NCBI GenBank assembly: GCA_033807695.1
Contig: CM066301.1
Location: 4,915,576-4,979,575, forward strand
Direction: 5' to 3'
DNA: 64,000 bases
Source: Daedaleopsis sinensis
Lineage: Eukaryota; Basidiomycota; Agaricomycetes; Polyporales; Polyporaceae
Below are positions 47,101-56,759 of the stretch, piece after piece; within the stretch, counting starts at the first letter, position 1; every line of letters starts with the position of its first letter. Both the position numbers and the translations under genes were made by a program. The notes beneath the pieces are model-generated. The model was given only the letters and a program-made list of their open reading frames with translations. It ran no database searches and had not been told where the DNA came from.

Positions 47101-48003
47101 AGCGGTGCGGACGCCCTCAAGACCCCCCAGGTCCCGTCCGACCGCGCGACGGGCCCCGGCGGCGAACACAGCGGTGCGGACGCTCTCCAGACCCCTCAGG
47201 TTACGTCCAACGGCGCGACGAGCCCCGGCGTGGAGAAGGACTCGTCTGCGGACGAGCAGAGGCGTGACCTCGGTCCGGTTCAAGAAGCGAACGGCGGCGA
47301 GCGGGAAAAGTCTCCCGGGAACGAGCAGGGTCTTCAAGAGCATCCGACCGTGACCCCGCAACAGTCCGGCGTCCTCAGCGACCCCGAAACTCGCGCAAAC
47401 GAGCTCCAGGACGAAATGGACACGGGGGACGATACTCGGGCGGAGAACCGTTCGAGCGGCGGTGCCGACAACAACTTTGTCACGAACGATGAGGACTTCA
47501 ACCTCTTCGACGACGCGCGTAGCGACGAAGAGGACGAGTCTTCTCTCACAGCGCTGCTGGATGACTGGGAGAAGCTGCCCACCGAGCCCCCTTCGATTCT
47601 GCCACGTCGCTCGACCCGCAGGAAGTCGTACGGTGCACACAAGGCCACCGCAATGACGATCGAACCGTCATCTGAATCCGAACGCGAGGTTTCCGCGTCT
47701 CCCGTGCGCCCGACTAAGAAGACCAAGAAGGACGTCATCTCCTCTGACTCGGAGGGAGCGTACGTCCCTTCGCGTCCACAGAAGAAGGCGAAGAAGGCGT
47801 CGACCAGCATGCCTTCGCTGGGCGGCGAGCCATCTTCACCGCGAGCGTCCACGTCAGGCACGGGCAAGAAGCGCGGGCAGCATCGCGTTGTTCAAGACCA
47901 AGCGTCGGGAGCGGGTTTGGCGATCAGGCGGTCCGTCGGGAGCCTGAGTTTGCCTCCGTCGCGGGGTGTGGGTTCCAGTACGCCGGGCCGTGGCCGTAAG
48001 TAG
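41154..48003 (+). CDS. SNF2-type subtelomeric helicase/ATPase with repetitive C-terminal tail
   Basis: Exons 41154-41576, 41632-41854, 41903-42088, 42142-42663, 42714-42958, 43014-43280, 43336-43764, 45008-45340, 45391-45564, 45620-45803, 45857-48003 join in phase to 1,710 aa. Motif I is MDEVGVGKTAQG (Lys420), motif II is LLDEAHQIR (DEAH 584-587), motif III is AMTATP. A second lobe carries LLLSGVGMVGLNIACA (V) and QLIGRVWRQPQP (VI, 945-955), the SNF2-family pattern for ATP-driven DNA or nucleosome translocation. From about 996 the tail is Ser/Asp-rich, then RGRGRGRG, then about seven 23-aa repeats, then acidic and basic patches with short KKTKK and RPQKKAKK nuclear-type signals. Intron 6 uses GC-AG ends, and intron 7 is 1,243 bp and full of repeats. 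All motifs look intact. Subtelomeric helicase genes in other fungi are usually RecQ-type; this one is not. Confidence 0.85.
43765..45007 (+). repeat. 1.2 kb intron filled with a 143-bp (70+73) GACGTC minisatellite
   Basis: Donor GTAAGC at 43,765, acceptor TTTGTACAG at 45,007. Paired motifs GACGTC-TGG-GACGTCC or GATGTC-TA-GGACGTCC start at 43,902, 44,031, 44,105, 44,174, 44,247, 44,317, 44,390, 44,460 and 44,533, then degenerate to about 44,950. Spacing from 44,031 on alternates 69-74 bp, with GACTT-CCAGACCGACGCACGCTGTG in every second interval. The splice ends are supported by uninterrupted phase-0 reading from NLQ to AFYLGIRQ. Confidence 0.85.
46700..47240 (+). repeat. In-frame 69-bp coding minisatellite in the helicase tail
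   Basis: About seven to eight copies of a 23-aa unit (GATGPGGEQSGADALKTPQV with a 3-residue linker such as PSD or STN). Unit differences (GSGVEQ versus GPGGEQ/GPGGEH, NG versus DR) recur in a pattern suggesting duplication of a multi-unit block. Confidence 0.9.
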
Positions 48004-48289
48004 ACACCCGAGCCCAATATGTACCAGCTCGTAGTCGCGCGATGTACTTAGTTTGCATTGCGACCTGACGTTTGCCTCTTCCTCGTTTGTGGACGTCTTC
48101 GACGTCTGCTGCGCTCCCTGCTTCTGTGCCCCACTTCGTAGTATGCGCTCTGATGGAGAGGGAGACGACGCGTGGGCCCACAAGGTCCCTATGACGCGAC
48201 AGAAAGGTGACGAGTGGGATGTCCAGGACGGCCCGCTCGATGCGGCACACTCTCATTCCTTTCGACAATCACCCAGTTCTGTATCGCGT

Positions 48290-49105
48290 GTGCGTGTGGG
48301 CGACGTCTGGGACGTCCCGCTCTCTCAGCCATACGCATTCTACTTGCTGGAGTCGACGTCGACGACGTCCGGATGCGCTCCGCGCTCTCCAGCGTCGCTC
48401 TTGACTTCCCCACGAGCTTGCCCGAGTACGCGTGGTCTACACTCCGGACGCTCGCTGTCTACGCTCTCGGGCGTGTCAGCTCTTGTCTGAGTGTGCATGG
48501 AGGACGTCCAGGACGTCCAACTCTACTCCGTTCGATCGGGCGATCCCCTTCACTCCTCAATCAGCCCCGCATCATGGTCCACGTTCCGGTCGTGCGCTGT
48601 CCACCGCGCTCTCCCGGTCGCACGTGTCCGTGTCTTGGCCACGTACGCGTCCACGACGTCCTGGACGTCCGCCTACGCTCTTCACACTCCTATGGCGTAT
48701 GCTCGATTTGCCGCCTACGCTGTGGTCCACGTTCTTCCCGCCCGCTATCTACCGCGCTCTCGCTCGTGCCCGTTTCCTACCTCATCGGTCAAGTATGCGC
48801 GCGCGACGTCCCGGACGTCCGGCCACGCTTGCAACCCTGGCGTCGCGTATGGTCGACACTCTGGCCACCCCAAAGTTGCCCGTTCGGAGCTGTGTACCCC
48901 GCTCTCGGTTGTGCGCATTTCCTCCCCTTTTGGCCAAGTCCGTGTGCACGCCGTCCTAGACGTCCGGTTCGGGGCGGCACTGTCCCGTATAGCATGTTGA
49001 CATTGCTGACCTCCGTTATCTACTGCGCTTTCGCCGGGGCCAGTTTTTCCCCCCCATAACTTGCCTAACGTCTTCACGCGTCAGGCAGACGTCAAGGACG
49101 TCCAT
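48290..49105. repeat. Paired-GACGTC array downstream of the helicase
   Basis: Motifs at 48,302 (GACGTCTGGGACGTCC), 48,503, 48,655, 48,805, 48,950 (first half degenerate) and 49,088. Spacing is 201, 152, 150, 145 and 138 bp. Between motifs lie diverged, pyrimidine-rich ~140-bp units sharing words such as TCTACCGCGCT and CTCGCTCGTG. No gene recognised. Confidence 0.8.
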
Positions 49106-49591
49106 TTTAGGAGGTATACCTCCATTTCCCGTTACCGCTCAAGGCTCGGGCATATTGGATAACCCCTTGGCTTACAATGGTGAGCTATGGGGCAGCACTG
49201 TCAAGAACACTCTTCTCAGGGTCTGCACCGCTCATACATGAAGAGATTACAGGCCGGTGTACATGCTGCGTCATTTGCGTACAAGGCCGTCGAAGGCGGC
49301 AACCCCGTATCCCTTGTGTCACTCGAGCTTCTTACGCGCACAAGTACGTCTGGCAATATCTCGGACAGTGAACCCTCTGTCTTGTTGGAATAACTTGTGC
49401 ACTTTAACATGTGGAGCCCCTGCCCGTGTGCTGCCTGTTCAGTCGAGAGCTCTTGGTGCATTCTCATCCGTCGAGTAGGTCAATGTCGGACAGCAGCTTA
49501 TTGAGGTAGGTGGAGGGAGATCTGAGCTTGGACTTTGAGCACCTACCAAAGACAAACGACCAAAGAGCTGACTCGAGATTACCAAAGGGGT
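49106..49591. other. Spacer, no gene seen
   Basis: Transition from GC-rich helicase neighbourhood to the AT-richer cassette. No supported frame. Confidence 0.45.
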
Positions 49592-50009
49592 GTAATCTTT
49601 TCACAGTGTGTGCGGCGAATCAATGAAGGGAACAAGGTCCTCTGCACTCTTATCTGTCTGTGGGCTGAGTTAGGGCACGTCCAGCTGCACTCGTCAGCGT
49701 CATGGCCGTTCATTCCGCTCTGCTCGTGCTGGACTCGCATGGCCCGCTGATTCGGTGTGAGCGGAATGGACAACGACAACAGCGACGAGTGCACCTGGAC
49801 GTAATCTTTTCACAGTGTGTGCGGCGAATCAATGAAGGGAACAAGGTCCTCTGCACTCTTATCTGTCTGTGGGCTGAGTTAGGGCACATCCAGCTGCACT
49901 CGTCGGCGTCATGGCCGTTCATTCCGCTCCGCTCGTGCTGGACTCGCATGGCCCGCTGATTCGGCGTGAGCGGAATGGACAACGACAACGGCGACGAGTG
50001 CACCTGGAC
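49592..50009. repeat. 209-bp tandem duplication
   Basis: GTAATCTTTTCACAGTGTG begins one unit at 49,592 and the next at 49,801. The two are almost identical, differing at a handful of bases, so the duplication is recent. Each contains an inverted pair, ATTCCGCTC and GAGCGGAAT. Confidence 0.9.
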
Positions 50010-50171
50010 AGGCCCTTACTTGATCTGTTCCAGATTCAAGTGATTGCATTTGGCCTTGTCCCGCCATACATGAAATTTTGACAGATGTATCAATCAGATA
50101 GCCCCATGATCATCAGATTACGATCGCTTAGCAATGTGAGTCTTAAAAAGGTTTTGTGGCTGTGAGCTGGG

Positions 50172-50178
50172 TATATAG
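50172..50178 (+). promoter_or_regulatory. TATA box of the 50,268 gene
   Basis: TATATAG followed by a pyrimidine-rich leader (50,185-50,240), 90 bp before the ATG. Confidence 0.6.
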
Positions 50179-50267
50179 TCTGAGCCCGTCTCTTCCTTCT
50201 CCCATTCTATCTTCTTTCCTGCTTCCATCTTCCCAGAACTCCTGCTCAGTCACCCAATCTCTGCACT

Positions 50268-53200
50268 ATGGAACACCCTGACGAGTTTTTGCGTCCAGTC
50301 CACCTTGGTCTCTCAGATCTTGTCGACCACGCCCAAGCTCTTATCCAAGAAGGAAGCGAGAACAGCATCGACCAGTTCATCAAGCTAATGCTTGCTGGGC
50401 GTCTGGCCATAGACAATGAGGAGCGACGTGTTATTGTCAATCCTCGTCAAGGAGCTATATATCCCACCCGTCCGATGGTTTCATTCCGTGGAGACTTTGA
50501 CTCTTTGATTGGATTTTGCACTCGCTTGCCCATCAAACATGCCCTCTCTATCTACCCGGTGCCCTCATTCACAGATACATTGACTAAGAGCATCCACATC
50601 TCATTAATGGTCGTAAGTTCCTCGTAATGTAACTGCAATGACCCACCCCTCTAACACTTGCCTAGGGAGATCGTCATATCCCTGCCCATAAAGTTCCCAA
50701 CATATGTATTGGTCGCTTTGGACTCCGCCGTCAAGTGCGCCTCTTCTTCCCCCAACTCTACCGGGAGGATCTTCCTCCTGCTATCCAGTCTGTCGATATT
50801 GCGGCTATCTACAACCAAGGCATTCGACCTACTATTAAAAAGATTCTTCCAGAGAATCAAGCTCACTGGCCAGCCTCATATGAAACTGAGCTAACTCGTG
50901 CACATGACAAGCAAGGGCGACTCCACTACAGCTCTATCGACATTCCAGAGACACATCTCCAGCTCTTTGCAGCTGAACTCCGACATGCACTTCAAGATCA
51001 TCCACGTCTTGGTGCTCCTTGGTTCCAAATCGAATTCCGAGGCGAGAAGGGTGCCTACTCCTTTCCATTTGAAGATGATGACGAGCGTCAATACGCATTC
51101 AATCTTTTGGTGGAAGACCTCGACTTGGACTACATTCAAAGTCACAACCAGATGGATCTATGGGTTGTCGATGTCGGAGTGGAGATCCATCATCCTGATC
51201 ATGTTGTGCAATGGCTCGATGCGGCTCATCCTCGTCTCGTGTCTCATCTCCTCCCATCCCTGTCTATTCCTGAAGCTCAAAAGCTCACAGAGCTCTCATA
51301 CTTCCACACGGACGTCAGTGCCCACCTATTCGAGCTTGCGGGCTTTCGAGTGGAACCCGGGGAACGTGGCCGTTCTGACAAGATTCTCTATCTCAATGTG
51401 TACACCACAGACAAGGCTATCACCTACCAGCTTCATAACGGTATCTTCTGCGAGCGCACTGCAACAGATCTCTATTCTGGACCACTTCCAAAATTATGCG
51501 AAGATCTTCTCAAAGTCATTGACACTTTTCATACCTGTGCTGGTGCAAATGGCCCCTCTCAAGATGGTACTGCTCGAGCGGAAGTTCGGGTCAGACTTCC
51601 TAAAGTCAATGAAACCCTTCTCTCATTCCCAACACAACTCCTCAATATTTCTGTGGTCTCTATTCCGAACGATGTCTGGTGGTAAGAATAACATTGCACA
51701 GCTATCTTATTTAAAGAGCTAATAATATTTGTTTTAGGGCATACAAAAACTACCGCACTGTGGCAATCTACTATGTCCTCAATGAGTTCAAAAACTACCC
51801 TCCCGAAGCTCGTGCCCTCTTGCCGTCTCTGACACTTGGTGCGGCGTGCATTTATATGCTTAATGCTGTGATGTCACGCCCACGGGATTGGCGAGCTGAG
51901 CGAGCTCTACGTGATGCTTGCTGCTTACGTGCTCCAGAAGGCTATGACATCACCGATGATGATCTCATGGATCAAGAGTTCAATGTCGATGAAATCCATC
52001 CAGTCCCAGAGGAACAAGGCATGTATGTGGTGGCCGATATACTGCGAGATCAACAAGGGCAGTGGCTCCGCCTTCCTCGTCAGCGTATTCTTGAACTGCC
52101 TCAACTCTGCATTCTCTACAAAGCTGCCTCAATCACCGATGTTCAAACTCGCTTGGGAGCAGGTGGAATCTTCTTTGGACGTCGGCCAGCTAACACAGCA
52201 CGTACCAACAACCGGATCTCTCACACCACTCCTATTGAATTCGTCAACCCCACTGCCATTACCCCTAGTGTTTTTGGACTTGATGATCAGGGAATCCGTC
52301 TCCACCCCCACCTGCGACTGTCTGGCCGAGATGTTGCAGATCCTGACGATGAAGATATGCCATTCGAGCATGACCTGGGTCGCGATGGACAAGGCCTTCT
52401 GTATGCTGACAGTGTGGTTGACCGCATCTGGGCTCAATTCCCTTTCGACATCATCACTGTCTCTCCGAATCTCAAAAGCCGCAAAGATCCTGCCTATACG
52501 ACACTTTCTATTGCTGAACAAGCAACCGTCACTGTTGCTATGTTCAAGAGGCCCATTGTCCCCCTCCGTGCAGCGTGGATACGTGCTCGCGATGGGAAGT
52601 TCTGGACCACCACCCTCTTCGACCGCTACTTTCCTCCCAAGGGTGCAAAAATCGAGAACATGCAAAACTTTGGAAGTTGCCGGTACTTTCAAGACTGGAT
52701 GCAAGTCATGTCACAAGCAAAGCCTGATGCTGCAAGGCTCATCCGCTCCAAGGTGCTCAAAGAGTTCAAGAAACTTCTCTGGCTGCCTCATACCAGCTCT
52801 GATCGCATGTGGGTAACAAAGATGCCCACTGTGACTCATGACCGGCACAAGTTCACATTCTTCTCACTCGAAGAGGATGCCCCCTATACTGCTGCCCCAC
52901 ATATCGCCTTCAATCAATCCCTCGAATACGAAGTGGAGTTCCAACTGGGGACTTTTATTGCCGATGAAGAGGAAGAAGATACTCCACCACCTATTGATGA
53001 GCTCCACATGCCACCTCGCCCTGAAGAAAACCCTTTTCTCATTCGCCCTGCGCCATCAGCCATTGCCAACTCTCTTCCAGCGTCACGAGCACCATCTCTT
53101 GCCCGTGAACAGTCTGTACTGTCAACTAGGGGGCCATCTCTTTCTCGTCACCGATCCCTTTCTCGTCGCCAAGCCAGCATCTTGTCATACTTGGGTACTA

Positions 53201-53652
53201 CACCAAGTATTGCAGGTCAAAACAGACGCCAGACATCACATGCACCTACACCGGGGCCTTCTAGTATCCGTCCTGCAGCATCTCGCATGACACCGGCTGA
53301 GCGGTTTCCATCAGAGGAGTTTGAACGATCTCCATCTGTAGAGATTGTTGGAAAGGGAAAGGGCAGGGCTGGTCAGAAAGATGTCATTGAGATTTTTGAC
53401 AGTGATGAAGACCTTCCTAGTCCGGTCAGCGGCTTCGAACCAGAAGAAGATGAAGAGAGTTCTATGCAAGATGACGATGAAGATGGTCTTCCAGATCCGG
53501 TGGCAGGATTTGAACCTGACGAGGAGGAGGAGAGTTCTGAGAACACTATGCAAGATGACGATGAAGATGATCTTCCAGACCCCGTGGCAGGATTTGAACC
53601 TGACGAGGAGGAGGAGAGTTCTGATAACGGTGCAGTGGGTCTTTTTGCTTAA
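50268..53652 (+). CDS. Large protein of unknown function, 1,091 aa
   Basis: Exons 50268-50612, 50666-51681 and 51738-53652 (introns of 53 and 56 bp, GTAAGT and GTAAGA donors, phases 0 and 2). Not recognised. The body up to about residue 900 is globular-looking, rich in aromatic and Leu residues and without transmembrane segments. An ELSYFHTDVSAHLFE stretch lies near residue 330. The last ~190 residues are disordered: Ser/Arg-rich (SLSRHRSLSRRQAS), then DVIEIFDSDEDLP, then three copies of an acidic PDPVAGFEPDEEEESS-type unit. The acidic repeats resemble SUMO-interacting or histone-binding tails only in general character. Codon choice is visibly AT-richer than in the helicase 3 kb upstream. Together with the 55,227 gene and the array between them it looks like one cassette, perhaps a mobile element, but no transposase, integrase or polymerase motif was found. 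Confidence 0.75.
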
Positions 53653-53849
53653 AAGTATATTTCCCTATGAATATCGAAAAAATCCATAGATATGTAGATT
53701 TGTATGTACACCTTCTATAGCGCATGAGTTTATTTATTTATTTATCGAACTAGTGGGACGAGGCAGCCATCAGAGAAGTCATTTGTAGACTCTTCTGCAG
53801 CGTATGTAATGTCTAACTGGTGAATATGAGTTTAGGGTACATTCTGTAA
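53653..53849. other. 3' flank of the 50,268 gene
   Basis: AT-rich trailer with a TTTATTTATTTATTTATC run at about 53,729-53,745. Confidence 0.5.
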
Positions 53850-54720
53850 ATTGGCCTTCCGGGAAGTCCGCCCTCGCAGCACACACTGCTGCCCATATAG
53901 ATGCTGCGTCGTGTCGCATATGAGCAGTACGCACATGGCCTTCCGGGAAGTCCACCCTTGCAGTACATACTCGATGTTATTCTTTCGTTAGGGCAAATTT
54001 AGTATTTGCTATAGAAATTGGCCTTCCGGGAAGTCCGCCCTCGCAGTACACACTGCTGCCCATATAGATGCTGCGTCGTGTCGCATATGAGCAGTGCGCA
54101 CATGGCCTTCCGGGAAGGCCACTTCATGATGGACATCATAAACTAAGTGCGCACAATCACATGTGGGCAGTACGCACATGGCCTTCCGGGAAGTCCGCCC
54201 TCGCAGTACATACTTAATGTTATTCTTTCGTTAGGGCAAATTTAGTATTTGCTATAGAAATTGGCCTTCCGGGAAGTCCGCCCTCGCAGTACACACTGCT
54301 GCCCATATAGATGCTGCGTCGTGTCGCATATGAGCAGTGCGCACATGGCCTTCCGGGAAGGCCACTTCATGATGGACATCATAAACTAAGTGCGCACAAT
54401 CACATGTGGGCAGTACGCACATGGCCTTCCGGGAAGTCCGCCCTCGCAGTACATACTTAATGTTATTCTTTCGTTAGGGCAAATTTAGTATTTGCTATAG
54501 AAATTGGCCTTCCGGGAAGTCCGCCCTCGCAGTACACACTGCTGCCCATATAGATGCTGCGTCGTGTCGCATATGAGCAGTGCGCACATGGCCTTCCGGG
54601 AAGGCCACTTCATGATGGACATCATAAACTAAGTGCGCACAATCACATGTGGGCAGTACGCACATGGCCTTCCGGGAAGGCCACTTCATGATGGACATCA
54701 TAAACTAAGTGCACGCATGG
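53850..54720. repeat. 243-bp satellite with an 11-copy GGCCTTCC palindrome
   Basis: The motif GGCCTTCCGGGAAGTCC or the palindromic GGCCTTCCGGGAAGGCC starts near 53,856, 53,938, 54,022, 54,102, 54,179, 54,264, 54,346, 54,424, 54,507, 54,589 and 54,666, a spacing of 77-85 bp. Three motifs make a 243-bp unit (AAATTGGCC starts at 54,019, 54,262 and 54,505) with almost identical copies. Degenerate motifs continue at about 54,752, 54,898, 56,202 and 56,338. Confidence 0.93.
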
Positions 54721-55226
54721 ACTGTGTGCGCACATAGACTACGTGCACACATGGACTTCTGGGAAGGCCACTTTGTGACAGACATCATGAACTGAGAACT
54801 TAGTGTAACCAAGAACTGCAAGTAACTGAGGACTAACCCTAACTGAGAACCGAGCATGTGTACGTATAGTGTGTCACATTTGGGATGTGCTCACATAAAC
54901 TTCTGTGAAGGCTAGTTTATATTAGATGCAATAGTTGTATCTTGCTGGTTTAAAGCAGTTACATTTATTTATTAAGGTTTTGCTTATCTGTCATATATAG
55001 CAGATATTGTATATTTATTGTTTCATCAATTTCTCAGATTGATGCACTGATCACATCTGATTTATATAATCTCATCTGATCCATATAATTAGATGTCTTA
55101 CATCTAGCAAAATTTATTGATGCACCGCCATTGTGGTATCTTAAACCTATAAGATCCCCATGGACAGTAGTCTCTCCTTCTCTCCCCCTTCTCTCCCCCC
55201 TCACCTCTCTACCCTCATCCTATCAA
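54721..55226. other. Spacer and leader of the 55,227 gene
   Basis: Short direct repeats derived from the satellite (GTGCGCACA, GACTTCTGGGAAGGCC), then AT-rich sequence. CCTATAAGATCC at about 55,147 is a possible TATA box and is followed by a TCTCCC-rich leader. Confidence 0.5.
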
Positions 55227-56143
55227 ATGGCTGCCTCTCTAGATTGTGTCCGATGTGTCACTCTAGGCCTGGACGTCAATGAACTTCAACGTCGTATTTG
55301 CCAGCTCGAGAGCGAGTTAATGGTCGCTAGGAAGAATCTGGAGGCAGTTCAATGGGTTATCACAAATGTGCACCCAAGCACTGGTGTGTTGATTCCCTTT
55401 AATAACTTTGAATGTGCATTGACTTTGGTGCGCAGATGTTGATCAGGATGATGAAGTTGAAGTTGTCACTGGCGACTTCACTGATCTTATACGCTCCTCC
55501 CTCACAACCTGTCCAGGGAAGCCCGATCCCTCCGCAGAACAAGACCCACATTCAAGCTGGTATGCCTGGTACCGCTCAACCAATGCTCTTGTACCCGATT
55601 CCTATCCGTCATCCACACTCTATCCACCTCATTCCCTCCCTATTCGACTTCCTACCCACTCTCCAGAGCCAGCCAACAAACCTTATCTTGGTCAAGAGGC
55701 TGCAGACAAGGAGAGCGGCCGCCGTATCAAAGCATTTGGCAAAGCTATTGGCCAGCTTCCAAAACAAGGCACAGTCGCTTTTTGTGGCGAGTGGGAAGGG
55801 CGACCAATTATCACTGCACTTCAAGGTCATAACCTGCGACATCATGCAATTACCGATCGTAACATCAATGCGGCACGTCTTTACAAACAAATAGTTGCTC
55901 GATGTGCCAACGCACGGTACTTCCGTACAGAGGGAGAAGCCTATCTAGTGTCTACAAAATCAATGGACTCTGCGCATTTTCCGAAGGATGATGAAACAAA
56001 TGGGATGGGTGACTTGACTCCCCTTGGCATTCACAATCAACTTTTGACACAGTAAGTCATAATTGCAACTCAGATCATTATCATACTAATTCCATTATCA
56101 TACTAGTTCGATAAAAAGGAATGAACCTGTTGCATGCATGTAA
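55227..56143 (+). CDS. Protein of unknown function, 269 aa
   Basis: Exons 55227-55383, 55436-56051 and 56107-56143. Intron 1 has GTGTGT and GCGCAG ends. Intron 2 has a perfect GTAAGT donor, a TACTAAT branch site and a TACTAG acceptor. Without splicing intron 2 the frame would stop at 56,053-56,055, changing only the last few residues. The N-terminus has a VNELQRRICQLESELMVARKNLEAVQW coiled-coil-like heptad pattern (Leu and Val spaced). The middle is acidic then Pro/Ser-rich. The C-terminal half (KAFGKAIGQLPKQGTVAFCG, then GHNLRHHAITDRNINAA) is well ordered but unfamiliar. The AT-leaning codon use matches the 50,268 gene, and the same GGCCTTC-type motifs flank both sides. The function is unknown. 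Confidence 0.65.
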
Positions 56144-56384
56144 TAATGAAGTTATCCTTGACATATCAGTCGTATCACAAATATAATGTCACTGTTGTTC
56201 TGGCCTTCTTGGAAGTCCACATGTGCAGTGCTTATGTGCACTATCAAAGACTGTGCCTGTACTAAGCACGAGCATTATACAAAAACCCTGACTCCAGAAA
56301 AAAAAGTCTATGTGGAGATGTAATATTACACTGAATCTGGCCTTCTAGGAAGTCCAGTTGTGCAGAGACAGCATGGGGAGTAGA
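56144..56384. other. 3' flank with two degenerate GGCCTTC motifs
   Basis: GGCCTTCTTGGAAGTCC at about 56,202 and GGCCTTCTAGGAAGTCC at about 56,338 show that the cassette's repeat motif extends past the second gene. Confidence 0.7.
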
Positions 56385-56750
56385 TGTGAGTTGTGCGTGA
56401 CTACCATGTGTGGCGGGTGACTGCCGCTGAATTGATTCATGTTGGAAACCTATAAATGTGAGTCGCAAGTAACTGCTGGCGACTTAGGTTATTTTTGAAA
56501 CCTATGGACGTGAATTACAGGTGACTACTGGTACCGTGAGTATGACTACTGGTACCGTGAGTAAGGGATAATTGCCAGTGAATTGTGTTACGTTAGAAAC
56601 ACATGAATGTGAGTTGCTGAGTCGCAGGTGACTGCTGGTGAATTGCATTACATTCAAAAACTATGGACGTGAGTTGTGGGTGACTGCCAGTGAATTAATT
56701 CATGTTTGGAACCTATGAATGTGAGTTACCGGTGACTACTGAAGTGAGTG
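56385..56750. repeat. Degenerate ~62-bp tandem repeat
   Basis: About five units containing GTGACTGCTGGTGAATTG, TTCATGTTGGAAACCTATG and ATGTGAGTTGC. One 22-bp step (ACTACTGGTACCGTGAGTA) is doubled at about 56,523-56,562. Confidence 0.75.
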
Positions 56751-56759
56751 TAGTAGCTG

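Noticed and set aside
45853..47640. 595-codon minus-strand frame opposite the helicase tail
   Set aside because: It mirrors the 69-bp coding minisatellite. The sense frame continues the helicase in phase from the previous exon.
41154..48003. RecQ telomere-linked helicase
   Set aside because: The motif VI region (QLIGRVWRQPQP), the DEAH box with AMTATP and the wide lobe spacing fit SNF2 rather than RecQ. No RQC or HRDC region is visible.
50268..53652. TET/JBP dioxygenase or KDZ-type transposase
   Set aside because: A lone HTD triplet is not enough. No spaced second His and Arg set, Cys cluster or RNase H-like DDE pattern could be identified.
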